Shown here in pieces: positions 45,550 to 55,710 of a stretch of DNA of 64,000 nucleotides. Below the pieces are notes generated by a model that had not been told where the DNA came from, ran no database searches, and saw nothing but the letters and a program-made list of their open reading frames with translations. The translations under genes and the position numbers were made by a program. Position 1 is the stretch's first letter, and each line of letters begins with the position of its first letter. Source of the stretch: Paraescarpia echinospica (lineage: Eukaryota > Annelida > Polychaeta > Sabellida > Siboglinidae); NCBI GenBank assembly GCA_020002185.1, contig CM034543.1:33706465-33770464 (forward strand), read 5' to 3'.

Positions 45550-46430
45550 GTCCCAGAGTACAAGTAAAGTAGTGATAACAATGTCTGTCTGTCTTGACTG
45601 TCTGTCCCAGAGTACAAGTAAAGTAGTGATAACAATGTCTGTCTGTCTGACTGTCTGTCCCAGAGTACAAGTAAAGTAGTGATAACAATGTCTGTCTGTC
45701 TGACTGTCTGTCCCAGAGTACAAGTAAAGTAATGATAACAATGTCTGTCTGTCTGACTGTCTGTCCCAGAGTACAAGTAAAGTAGTGATAACAATGTCTG
45801 TCTGTCTGATTGTCTGTCCCAGAGTACAAGTAAAGTAGTGATAACAATGTATGTCTGTCTGACTGTCTGTCCCAGAGTACAAGTAAAGTAGTGATAACAA
45901 TGTCTGTCTGTCTGACTGTCTGTCCCAGAGTACAAGTAAAGTAGTGATAACAATGTCTGTCTGTCTGACTGTCTGTCCCAGAGTACAAGTAAAGTAATGA
46001 TAACAATGTCTGTCTGTCTGACTGTCTGTCCCAGAGTACAAGTAAAGTAGTGATAACAATGTCTGTCTGTCTGACTGTCTGTCCCAGAGTACAAGTAAAG
46101 TAGTGATAACAATGTGTGTCTGTCTGACTGTCTGTCCCAGAGTACAAGTAAAGTAGTGATAACAATGTCTGTCTGTCTGACTGTCTGTCCCAGAGTACAA
46201 GTAAAGTAGTGATAACAATGTCTGTCTGTCTGACTGTCTGTCCCAGAGTACAAGTAAAGTAGTGATAACAATGTCTGTCTGTCTGACTGTCTGTCCCAGA
46301 GTACAAGTAAAGTAGTGATAACAATGTATGTCTGTCTGACTGTCTGTCCCAGAGTACAAGTAAAGTAGTGATAACAATGTCTGTCTGTCTGACTGTCTGT
46401 CCCAGAGTACAAGTAAAGTAGAGATAACAA
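45550..46430. repeat. 53-bp minisatellite, about 16.5 copies
   Basis: The unit contains CAGAGTACAAGTAAAG, GTGATAACAATG and GTCTGTCTGTCTGACTGTCT. The first unit has one extra T (54 bp). Rare single-base variants occur (for example GTAATG for GTAGTG, TGTATGTC for TGTCTGTC). It begins at the gap edge, so its true length is unknown. Confidence 0.97.
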
Positions 46431-47018
46431 TGCTCTAAGCTAATGTTCAAGCTCCTAAACATCAGCCATCTTAGAATTCTGACTCATACCTGAGGTACGT
46501 TTACTCATTATGTCACATTTTACTTAGAATACTTGCTGTGCCTACCGCATTTATAAGAAATTCCTGTGAGTTAACAAGGAGAAAGAAACGAAGACCTGTG
46601 TTAAAGCACCCACCCAGCCTCTGCACTCTGAACATGTCTGTCATGAAATGTTGTGTGATGTGTGTTTTTACCAGTTTTATATCTGCTGTAGTGACCGTAT
46701 GTAAAAATCTAGAAAAACAATAATTTTTCTGTATGTTTTGTATAATCTTTTTTTCTCCCTACATATTCAGACACACAATATAGGACCATTGAGCTAGCAG
46801 GGTAACAGACGAAGTATCCATGGTGAAGTTATAAATAAAACGAGGATGACGTGACAGGACATGTCCATAAGTATTGGGACAGTGAATCCGAGATTTATTT
46901 TTGTGCACTATGTTTTCAGGAAGCTGATAATTTAATTATTTTTAAGTGTTATTACGGTGACATTGCAATGTGTCTTAATGCAGCGTTTTAACCGGAGTTT
47001 GTTGAATCTTGACTGCAG
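46431..47018. other. Spacer with possible small exon
   Basis: CATTTTACTTAG at 46517-46528 followed 38 bp later by CCT|GTGAGT (46567) would define a very short exon with two open frames. Its phase does not match the phase-0 frame at 47019. No family evidence supports it. Confidence 0.25.
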
Positions 47019-47159
47019 CCTGAGAGGCGAAAGGAAGTGGATGAGGAGAATGGATTACCGTCACCTGAGGCACTTCACGTTGAGGTGTTGGCGGACGCAG
47101 ATGAGAAGCCAGCAGAGACGTCGGCGTTCCTCGACCCACTTACGGACGTGTCGGTCTGA
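47019..47159 (+). CDS. Possible terminal exon, acidic tail
   Basis: After CTTGACTGCAG the sequence is open for 46 codons to TGA (47157-47159). It encodes PERRKEVDEENGLPSPEALH, then VEVLADADEKPAETSAFLDP and LTDVSV. The acidic, Pro/Glu/Ser-rich composition resembles a cytoplasmic tail, and the final V-S-V fits a class II PDZ ligand. It could be the last exon of the SLC6 gene whose middle exons are missing, or of an unrelated gene. Another frame is also open here (46957-47253), which weakens the case. Confidence 0.35.
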   Translation, partial: PERRKEVDEENGLPSPEALHVEVLADADEKPAETSAFLDPLTDVSV

Positions 47160-47261
47160 CTCCCTTCCACTGCGAGCTGAAGGACAGACTGTTGGAGGTG
47201 GTGTTCAGTGCGAGGATTGCTTTGACAGTTTCAACACGTTTGAAGCCTGGTGAATAGAAGA

Positions 47262-47575
47262 GAAAGAGGATGTTGCCGTGGTGATCTGTGTTGTCACTGT
47301 GATCGGTTGCTGGCATTATGTTGTCATGGTGATCGGTCGCTATCATTATGTTGTCGTGGTGATCAGTTGCTGGCATCATGTTGTCATGGTGATCGGTTTC
47401 TGACGTTATGGTGATTGGTTGCTGGCATTATGTTGTCATGGTGATTAGTTTCTAATGTCATTGTTATGGTGACTGGTTACTGGCATCATGTTGTCGTGGT
47501 GATCAGTTGACGGCATCATGTTGCTGTGACGACCGGTTGCTTGTTGTGTGTTGTCATGACGACCAGTTAAATGCT
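47262..47575. repeat. Degenerate tandem repeat, about 33-36 bp
   Basis: Roughly nine diverged units built on TGTTGTCATGGTGATCGGTT and GCTGGCATTATG. Unit length varies. It may lie in the 3' UTR of the preceding exon. Confidence 0.8.
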
Positions 47576-48657
47576 ATAGAAATGTTGCCAGTCGAGAGCG
47601 ATGCGTAAGAATGCAGGTGGTCGTGCCATGCAAATGGAAGCGAAAGTAATAGCTGGTTGACATCTCTGTGGTGAGGGCAATTAGAGATGCAGCACTCATT
47701 TGCTGCAACTGTTGGCCAGTGTAGTTATGAATTGTGAGAAATGAGGTTTGCCGTGCGTATAGCGATGATGCAAACCTTTTTTAAAGCAGGAGAGATATTG
47801 AGACATGACATGTTGTGTGTACTTTCTAGTCTATTTCAACGGTGTGATGGAAATTCGTGGTAACCTGAAGTAAATGACAGAATTGTTTCTATGAGAAACG
47901 ATAAATAGCGAGTCGACAGCAACGTAATCATGTCGGTTCTGAAAATAATATGCTATGAAATGTTTAATAGGAATATGACAGTGTGCCACTTCGCCAAAAT
48001 AATGTTCTATACAGTGGGATGACAATTCTTTTGTTTTGGGTACTCTTAATTTTGGAGATGTTTTGAAAGTGTTGTCTTGACTGGAATGACGGAAACATCA
48101 TTTATACTTGTCACCATCATACCTTTCTGCTTGGGATCTCTAGATATTTCTTCCGTGAAGTGTATAATATAAGTTGAGATGATATATTGTATGTTACACA
48201 ATATCCAGCCAATTCATTCAATAAATCTGTATTTATTTGCTCTTCTCTCTTATGTGGTATATGTAATTTTGCATTTGGTGTTGACATGATAATACAGATG
48301 CGTCGTTTTATGGGTTGCAGAACAGTGTTTTATTTACTAGTTGGCTATGCTGTCTATATAATGGGTAACCGAAAACAGTGTTCACAGTTCAGTTACATTT
48401 GTTCTGTGGTGTATAGATATGTCGACTTTTTCAGTGATTGTCTGATAGATATACTATCGAGGCTACAGAGGCGGTTGCAAAATGTGGAAGATATAGAAAT
48501 TAGGAACATAGTTGTACAGTAAAATGTAAGAAACTGAAGAATAAATCTGCTATATTATTTATACTAAATTCATGTGGACATTACGAATTAAACAATTTTG
48601 TTAATATTTCGAAATATGCCTAACTATTGTACTTTAGTACAGACATTAATGTGTTAA
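47576..48657. other. No gene seen
   Basis: A plus-strand frame at 48187-48522 lacks an early ATG, is hydrophobic and Cys-rich at random spacing and matches no family. It could be a long 3' UTR. Confidence 0.4.
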
Positions 48658-49331
48658 GGCCAGACACCGCAGGTGAAATGGTGTTTAAAAAAAAAAAAAA
48701 TACTTTAAATGGTTTTCTGGCAGATTATTATGCCTGTATATGCATACTATCAGTAAAGTTCACTTCTATGACAATTACGTACCTCTAAGTGAGTTTTAGT
48801 CATGGATCAAGCATGTCGATATCATGTAATCAAATCCGTTATGCAATCTTTGACATCCCGTTTCCAAATGCAGAAATTTGAAGAAAATTTTTTTTGGAGA
48901 AAATGGCAATTTCTGGGATTAATTATGCTATATAAATAATGTTTTCAATGTTGCATTCAGCATACTCTACTGTGTGCAATGATCATACACTTAAAATCAT
49001 GAATAGTTTGAAAGATATAACCATATTTGTTGCAAAAAAAATTTTTTTTTATTTATTTTACCAACAAATTTTTTAAACAAAAACATTTAAAAAATGCTCT
49101 GATCATTTCACAATAGAATGTATAGAGAACATGGATTTGCAAGAATTATAACTATATATGGGTTCAATAAAAAATGGCAGCTATTTTGTTTATTACCATG
49201 GAAACGGGGTGTCTAGCCAAAAATAGTCCAGTATATATTTTACTCAGTAAGACACATTTCATGCATCAGGCATAGCAAATTTAACTGTTTGCACAAATTA
49301 AAAATTAATCATCTACCTGCCGTGTCTGGCC
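48658..49331. mobile_element. TTAA-flanked MITE
   Basis: Inverted ends GGCCAGACAC(C/G)GCAGGT with one mismatch, flanked by TTAA at 48654-48657 and 49332-49335. It is 674 bp, AT-rich and without coding capacity. TTAA targeting suggests piggyBac or Kolobok mobilisation, as for the element at 19766-20979, but the terminal sequences differ, so it is a separate family. Confidence 0.88.
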
Positions 49332-49335
49332 TTAA

Positions 49336-50734
49336 CTTGAATATCATCTTATTAATATATGTGACATGCTTCCAGTATGCGTGTTGATAATATATCATAT
49401 ATCGATTTTCTAGAAGACCGTACGAAAGGAGGTTGAGCTTCAGTTGTGATGCAGCCATAACTAGGATGGTTTATTTTGTACTATTGGCATTTTTCATGTT
49501 CATGTGATTGTAATAAATCAACATATGTGTGGAAATAAATCAGTAGTGGTGCCACCTATCAAGTGGAATATGTATTAACGCACACTGCTTACCATGAGAA
49601 CCTGAGTGTGCTGAGTAATACGCCACATCGGTTGACCATCTGGATCATTCAAACCCAAGTCCTACTCCATGTGCCAGTGGAGGGGGTTTGAACCAGTATG
49701 ACACACATTACGAGTATACGGACTTTATAAGATGGGAATTTCAAAGATGTTCTTTTTAACCTTTTACACCCGAAATATCTGAATGCCCATTTCCCCATCC
49801 ACCCAGATATATCCCTTAGCTTTGGCAATGTGTGGAGGTGGCGTCATCTTCTGGATACTTATGTAACTAGTCACTGGATTCATCAGTATATCTGCTATGC
49901 GATAGGGGAATTTATTATGGTTCTTTGCTTACTCCAGTTCCAAAGGCTGTATTAAAACGTTCCTGGCCAGACTGGAAATTTGCCGTAATTGCAGCATGGC
50001 TGAATACTTCCTTGTCCATACCTCTCTGGCAATGACAAACAACGTTTCACACACACATTTTTGCCAATGTGTTTGCTATTCATGCTTGCGAAACACTATA
50101 AACTACACGTTTCAACCTGGCATCCAAAATGCTGGATAACTATTGTACATGTAAATGGTTAGTTACTACAAAATGTCGACACAATTTGTTTTTGGAGGAT
50201 AAATTTGAAATTCAATATATCATGTTTTTTTACTAATAAACAACATGTCAGGCTAATCGTGAAATAAATTTGGGTAGCTGAATTACGAAAACTGACTCTG
50301 GGAGGGATCACTTTGAACTTAATTGCGAGTCCGTTTTGCTCGATACCGAGCATATACACGCACATCATATAGTTCTCATACATATTATAGTATTTAAAAT
50401 TTCTGCTATGTATTTTTATTTTGTTGAGCACGTAACAGGTTTATGGTTTACAATCGATAGCAACTTTTGTAAAATACCTTGTTTTCATGCTATTTAATAA
50501 TTAGGGTACCTTTTCTGTTATCCATTCAGAAGAGACAAGAGGTCATATGACAATACTTGTCATTCTAAGGGAAACTGCTTGTGTAATATAACCATAGGTT
50601 GAAGTATAAAATAAACAATTACCTTTTCAACGGAGCAAAGTTTATGCAGATACTATCGTATTCATATATGTAGTCTTTCTGGGGATGTTTAAAAAAGTAT
50701 ACGCTCGGTATCGCAGAATAGATTTTTTCTTTAT
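49336..50734. other. No gene seen
   Basis: AT-rich; the minus-strand frame at 50159-50431 has no motif. Right edge adjoins THAP copy B. Confidence 0.5.
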
Positions 50735-50869
50735 AGGCGTCGGACATTTTAAAAAGCAAAAATGCATATTTACATTTGTTAATAGATTATGTTGATATAA
50801 ACTATTTGCGAAAAAGAAAAAAATAATCCCGCAAACTAGTTGCAGAAATGAAGGTTTTAGTTTTCCATC

Positions 50870-51005
50870 TGCGCTCTCTTGAAGGCACTGTCTGATAACT
50901 AGGTCGTGACGTCAAGTAGCGGACTGCCTCAACGCGTCACGTGTTATTTACACTATAAACAGCGACAGCGGTTTTCGCGTTCATCGTCTTTTGTATTTTT
51001 ACAAT
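50870..51005 (+). promoter_or_regulatory. Shared THAP promoter region
   Basis: Upstream of the THAP ATG, all three copies keep CTGATAACTA, CGTGACGTCAAG (a TGACGTCA-type CRE), CTGCCTCAACGCG and CAGCGACAGCGGTTTTCGCG. These are good candidates for transcription-factor sites and are GC-richer than the surroundings. Confidence 0.45.
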
Positions 51006-51073
51006 ATATATTAAACCTTTTACATTGTTTTTTCGCTTCATCTTATTCTACATGGATATATTTTAATATCAAC

Positions 51074-51457
51074 ATGGTAAAGACGTGTGTTGTGCAGGGT
51101 TGTATCGGTACAAAGACAACATTTAACGTCACCCTGCACAGATTCCCTGTCGAATCGACGCGACGTAGTAAATAGCGTCGGTTCGTCCAGGCGACTCGAA
51201 CCCACTAGAAACCGACGCGGCATTCACATAAATGCAGCCAGCATTTCATTCCAACTTCCAAGTGATTTTATTCATAATCTGTAATATGAAATGGGATTTG
51301 CGCGTTATCCCCTCCTTAGCAAGGCGGCAATTCCCACCGTTCGGCATCGTGTACAAGCGCCCAGTGGCACAGCCACAGCCTGCACAGGTATTCATACTGT
51401 CGGAGCGTCTGCCTCTGCGACCGCGAGTCGCCCACTGCTTCTCAAACGTGAAATACA
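51074..51457 (+). pseudogene. THAP exon 1 (copy B) with two TAG stops
   Basis: ATG at 51074. MVKTCVVQGC (C5 and C10 of the C2CH set), HRFPVESTRRSK, then RRFVQATRTH and KCSQHF giving the later Cys and His ligands. TAG codons stand after RRSK and after RTH. THAP domains normally have Trp at these places, so both look like TGG to TAG changes. An AIPTV-type motif (AVPTI/F in the family) follows in a shifted frame. The splice donor is GGGCAAAT, where A has GGGTAAGT, so the donor is also lost. Confidence 0.7.
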
Positions 51458-52337
51458 AAGGGCAAATAAGCAGTTTATAATATTAACTAAATAGTTAAGC
51501 ACTTCGGTAGCATATGTTACGACAACCAGCAAATAGTATTCATTTAAGTGGAATAGCTTTCAATACAGGAGACGCTCGCTATAAAAGAAACACCCGCTAA
51601 TATTCAACGCCGTCTTTGAAAACGTGTCGTTTCCCGGAAATCATTGTCATAAACATAGCGTTATGTACTCATGGCTAAACAAGAAACCTCATATATAAGG
51701 AACTGGACTAGGTCCCAACATGTTGCTTAATTATAGCGAGTGTGTACTGCATGTAATGGATGTTTTAGAAGTCTAGTTTTACTACGAACAGTGGTAAGAG
51801 TTTATATCGTTACTTGTGTGTTCTAACACTAAATTCAGTACCCATTTAGTAATGTCAGTTGTTGTCTTCTGTTTGACTGTATCGATGAAAGTTTCTGTTG
51901 AACTAATATGTTAAATTGCCAATAAACCTGGTCGGCATGTCTTCTTTCAGTGTAAACGTTTTATATCCGAGAAAAGCGACCCAATACTGCATTGCCACTA
52001 CATACATATCAAATTACGATCAAATTATAATAAATTTAATGTTTTGCAGCGATGTTAAAAACATGTCACTAGAATTAGTTGCTTATGTCATGTTCTAGTG
52101 TACAGACTATACAAAGAAATCCTGTACACAAGTTACAGCTGTACTTCCTACAATAATAGTTAAATAGCTTATTTATTTGGACAAGAACATTAATTTCTTT
52201 GTATTTAAATGATGGACCATCTCAGAATGCAGATATCTGATTAAAAAATTGGAATTATTTTAATATTTTTTACATTATCAGGTACAACTCCAGTTATAAT
52301 TGTTACTCTGTAACATGTAAGGGTGTAATGATATTAC

Positions 52338-53270
52338 ACTATAAAAACCTATATTATTAATTAATATAGTTTAATTTATGTCGCAAACCTAGGGCCTTAT
52401 TGTCAATTTATGAATATATAGTTATAGTAGTTTACTACATAAGAAACGGATCGAGCGCCCGTGACCTACATATATAATGGCTTCACAAGTCCCCTGGTGC
52501 GCGATAATCCGGCCTTGAAAGAAATTGTTTTGTAAACAGCCTTTGCCATTGGCATGATTAGAGATAGTTCGGTTTTTGGCACTTGTCGAATCTGGACCCA
52601 CCTCGATTTCGTCGCTATAACCACATTTTCGCCTAGATTTGATACTTCAATGCGTTAACTCAATCATTCAACATCATATCAGGCATATCTACGTTTAAAA
52701 ATATTGCTTCTTAGCGCATTTTTGAGGCCCAAATAGCGACCGGTTTTGCGCTACTCTGCGCCGCATTTAGGGAGTACCTTCCCTAAATGCGGTGGGTGGT
52801 GGGTCATTGTCCCCCTGTAAATGTTTTCTTTAATCTTTCCATCACATTCAATTGTGCCACTACATTTTAGCATGGGAAAATAATGGCTTGGCCTCCTCTT
52901 TACAAAACCCTACATATGCCAAAGCAAAGGTTTTTTGAAATGTGTGCTATCCTATCTAGATCTAATACAATATTATAGGTGTATGTGTAATAATTGCCAA
53001 GTGATGCCAATCCCTATAGAATGCCAATGCTGTCGGGGCATTCCAGCATTCAACAAAATAATGCAGGCATATCAACAAGACACTGTGCCGTGGCATGCAT
53101 CACAGACCACCCAGGCTTTGCCACTGTGTGTCTTGACGTATATGTGCTACAAACTGCATATTTTCAGTATAGACAGCAATTCAGGCCAAAGGACACCAAG
53201 GATCCCATCAACGAGTATGTCTAGATTTCGTAGTACAGCTTTTTTAAAAGTTTTTACATCGTAACAATAC
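52338..53270 (+). pseudogene. P2X7-like gene fragment: intron and exon 2
   Basis: 52338-52978 matches the intron of the 17050-24165 pseudogene in the opposite orientation, without the retrotransposon. Exon 2 begins at 52979 after ATATTATAG. It reads CMCNNCQVMPIPIECQCCRG, then after a frameshift at about 53085 CITDHPGFATVCLDVYVLQT and AYFQYRQQF, then after another shift RFRSTAFLKVF. This order (Cys cluster, CIT-H-PGF, CL, YRQ, YR-TA) is the family signature recognised from memory. Exon 1 is missing; THAP copy B stands in its place. Confidence 0.65.
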
Positions 53271-54285
53271 AAAGATTTAAGTTATATAAGGCGAAGCAGG
53301 TAATATTATTACTCCCTTACAGTTACATGTTACAGAGTAACAATTATAACTGGGGCTGTACCTGATAATGTAAAAAATATTAAAATAATTCCAATTTTTA
53401 AATCGGATATCTGCATTCTGAGATGGTCCATCATTTAAATACTAAGAAATTAATGTTCTTGTCCAAATAAATAAGCTATTTAACTATTATTGTAGGAAGT
53501 ACAGTTATAACTTGTGTACAGGATTTCTTTGTATAGTCTGTACACTAGATCATGACATAAGCAACTAATTCTAGTGACATGTTTTTAACATCGGTGCAAA
53601 ACATCAAATTTATTATAATTTGATATGCATGTAGTGGAGCAACTGAAGTACACCACAAAAACATTTGTAGAAATTATCTTTACCACGCCTTGTGTTAATG
53701 CGCGAAAATCCGGTATGCTTGTATTTTACTAAATACTGCATTACTAACGGGCAAATTTGGTGCATCGCGTAATTCCGTGGCAATGCAGTATTGGGTCGCT
53801 TTTCTCGGATATAAAACGTTTACACTGAAAGAAGACATGCCGACCAGGTTTATTGGCAATTTAACATATTAGTTCAACAGAAACTTTCATCGATACAGTC
53901 AAACAGAAGACAACTGACATTACCAAATGGGTACTGAATTTAGTGTTAGAACACACAAGTAACGATATAAACTCTTACCACTGACACTGCGTTCGTAGTT
54001 AAACTAGACTTCTAATACATCCATTACATGCAGTACACACTCGCTATAATTAAGCAACGTGTTGAGACCTAGTCCAGTTCCTTATATATGATGTTTCTTG
54101 TTTAGCCATGAGTACATAACACTATGTCTATGGCAATGATTTCCGGGAAGCGACACGATTTCAAAGACGGCGTTGAATATTAGCGGGTGTTTCTTTTATA
54201 GCGAGTGTTTCCTGTATTGAAAGCTATTCCACTTAAATGAATACTATTTTTTGGTTGTCGTAACATATGCTACCGAAGTGCTTAA

Positions 54286-54704
54286 CTATTTAGTTAATAT
54301 TATAAACTGCTTATTTGCCCTTTGTATTTCACGTTTGTGAAGCAGTGGGCGAGTGGCGGTCGCAGAGGCAGACGCTCCGACAGTATAATGAATATTACCT
54401 GTGCAGGCTGTGGCTGTGCCACTGGGCGCTTGTAAACGAGGTCGAACGGTGGGAATTGCCGTCTTGCTAAGGAGGGGATAACGCGCAAATCCCATTTCAT
54501 ATTCCAGATTATGAATAAAATCACTTGAAATGAAATGCTGGCTGCATATATGTGAATGCCGCGTCGGTTTCTAGTGGATTCGAGTCGCTTGGACGAACCG
54601 ACGCGATTTACTACGTCGCGTCGATTCGACGGGGAATCTGTGCAGGGTGACGTTAAATTTTGTATTTGTACCCATACAACCCTGCACAACACACGTCTTT
54701 ACCA
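54286..54704 (-). pseudogene. THAP exon 1 (copy C)
   Basis: ATG at about 54704, reading MVKTCVVQGC then FNVTLHRFPVESTRRSKSRR. At the first Trp position it has Ser; the second is a stop after RIH. CSQHFISSDF follows in frame, then MGFARYPLLSKTAIPTVRP and a Ala/Thr/Ser-rich run (VGASASATATRP). Zinc ligands are all visible. It is the best preserved THAP copy but still carries at least one stop. Confidence 0.7.
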
Positions 54705-54795
54705 TGTTGATATTAAAATATAACCATGTAGAACAAGATGAAGCAAACAAATTATGTAAAAGGTTTAATATATATTGTAAAAAATACAAAAGACG

Positions 54796-54990
54796 ATGAA
54801 CGCGAAAACTGCAATCGCTGTTTATAATATAAATAACAAATGGCGCGTTGAGGCAGTCCGCTACTTGACGTCACGACATAGTTATCAGACAGTGCTTTCA
54901 AGAGAGCGCAGACGGAAAACTAAAACCTTAATTTCTGCAACTAATTTGCGGGATTTTTTCTTTTTCGCAAATAGTTTATATCACCATAAT
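54796..54990 (+). other. Conserved antisense frame opposite THAP promoter
   Basis: Divergent from the THAP start, a frame begins MNAKTAIAVYNINNKWRVEA and continues through LTSRHSYQTV to TKTLISATNLRDF. The same frame is open in copy A (868-1062, minus) and has one stop in B. Ratios of synonymous change were not computed. It could be a divergent small gene, a 5' exon, or simply conserved promoter DNA. Confidence 0.3.
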
Positions 54991-55043
54991 CTATCCAAAA
55001 ATGTAAATATGCCTTTTTGCTTTTTAAAATGTCCGACGCCTTT

Positions 55044-55380
55044 AAGTTTAACCAAATAAATAAATTAGATGTAGTCGTCATGCTACATGCTGCTAATCAG
55101 GAGAACAAACAACACTATTCTACTAAAGTGCTTACTGTTTCTGTAATTTCTTCCGTTAGTAATCCAGTAACCATGGCAATCACCTCCTCAGTAAACTAAA
55201 CTTGTCTACTACACTGTCGTATTAGTAGCCCATATTCTATTGTATCGTAAAACGAATTAAACTTGTGCTTTGTTCAACAATGCGTCTAACATTGCCTACG
55301 GCTACGTGTACGTTATGTGCCTCTTTGGTAATTGGCACCATCTCATTATCTTGGTCTATTTTCTCACATTGTAACAACGG
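55044..55380. other. No gene seen
   Basis: Spacer between THAP copy C and the next open frame. No motif. Confidence 0.5.
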
Positions 55381-55710
55381 TCATTGCTGGAGTCCACCTC
55401 TGACAGATCCCGGATGATGGCGACAGATCCTGAATGATGGCATAATAATAGGGATAATTCTCCACCCCTCACAATGTCGGTGTTGGTGAAATACTCCGCC
55501 CACTTCATAGCAACAGTAACATGAGGTGCCTCTCATCTTTAGGGTGTTGCCCACTGGCACAACACCCTGCGCCTCCATTAAGCCATAGACTGCATTCGGG
55601 CTCCAAGAATCTACTTGTCTTTGGCATCTGGCTACTTCTTCCAGAACTTCCAAGATCTTAAATTGTGTCTCAACCCTCAGGGCTATGCATAGCTCTGCAC
55701 AGTTCTTCAT
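55381..55710 (-). pseudogene. Unrecognised frame, probably mobile-element derived
   Basis: A 109-codon minus-strand frame with natural-looking composition: KNCAELCIALRVETQFKILE, ARCQRQVDSWSPNAVYGLME, NTLKMRGTSCYCCYEVG and HRHCEGW. The CxCC and HxHC cluster could bind zinc. Its GC content exceeds the surroundings. It resembles accessory proteins of invertebrate mobile elements in style only; no family can be named. Its position next to a THAP copy is suggestive but not proof. Confidence 0.35.

Larger units (their letters stand above)
50735..52337 (+). repeat. THAP repeat copy B
   Basis: Left edge GGCGTCGGACATTTTAAAAA, then promoter, THAP exon 1 and intron. It lacks about 140 bp that are present in A (about 5622-5765) and C (about 53640-53785); the break falls at CATTGCCAC. 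The right end, shared with C but not A, is a 55-bp segment ending GTAATGATATTAC (about 52337). Confidence 0.85.
53300..55043 (-). repeat. THAP repeat copy C
   Basis: Inverted relative to B, about 960 bp away. It is complete from the GGCGTCGGACATTTTAAAAA edge (55043) to the GTAATATTATT edge (53300). It retains the stretch deleted in B. Confidence 0.85.

Noticed and set aside
44462..46462. Very long open frames (626-666 codons) on the minus strand and 351 on the plus strand
   Set aside because: They run through 1000 N and through a 53-bp repeat whose unit has no stop in three frames; an artefact of the array and gap.
46957..47253. 98-codon Arg-rich frame
   Set aside because: Overlaps the acidic candidate exon in another frame. 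Its Arg-rich composition is what a shifted reading of Glu/Lys codons gives.
48187..48522. 111-codon plus-strand frame
   Set aside because: No early ATG, no motif, and sequence looks like AT-rich 3' UTR.
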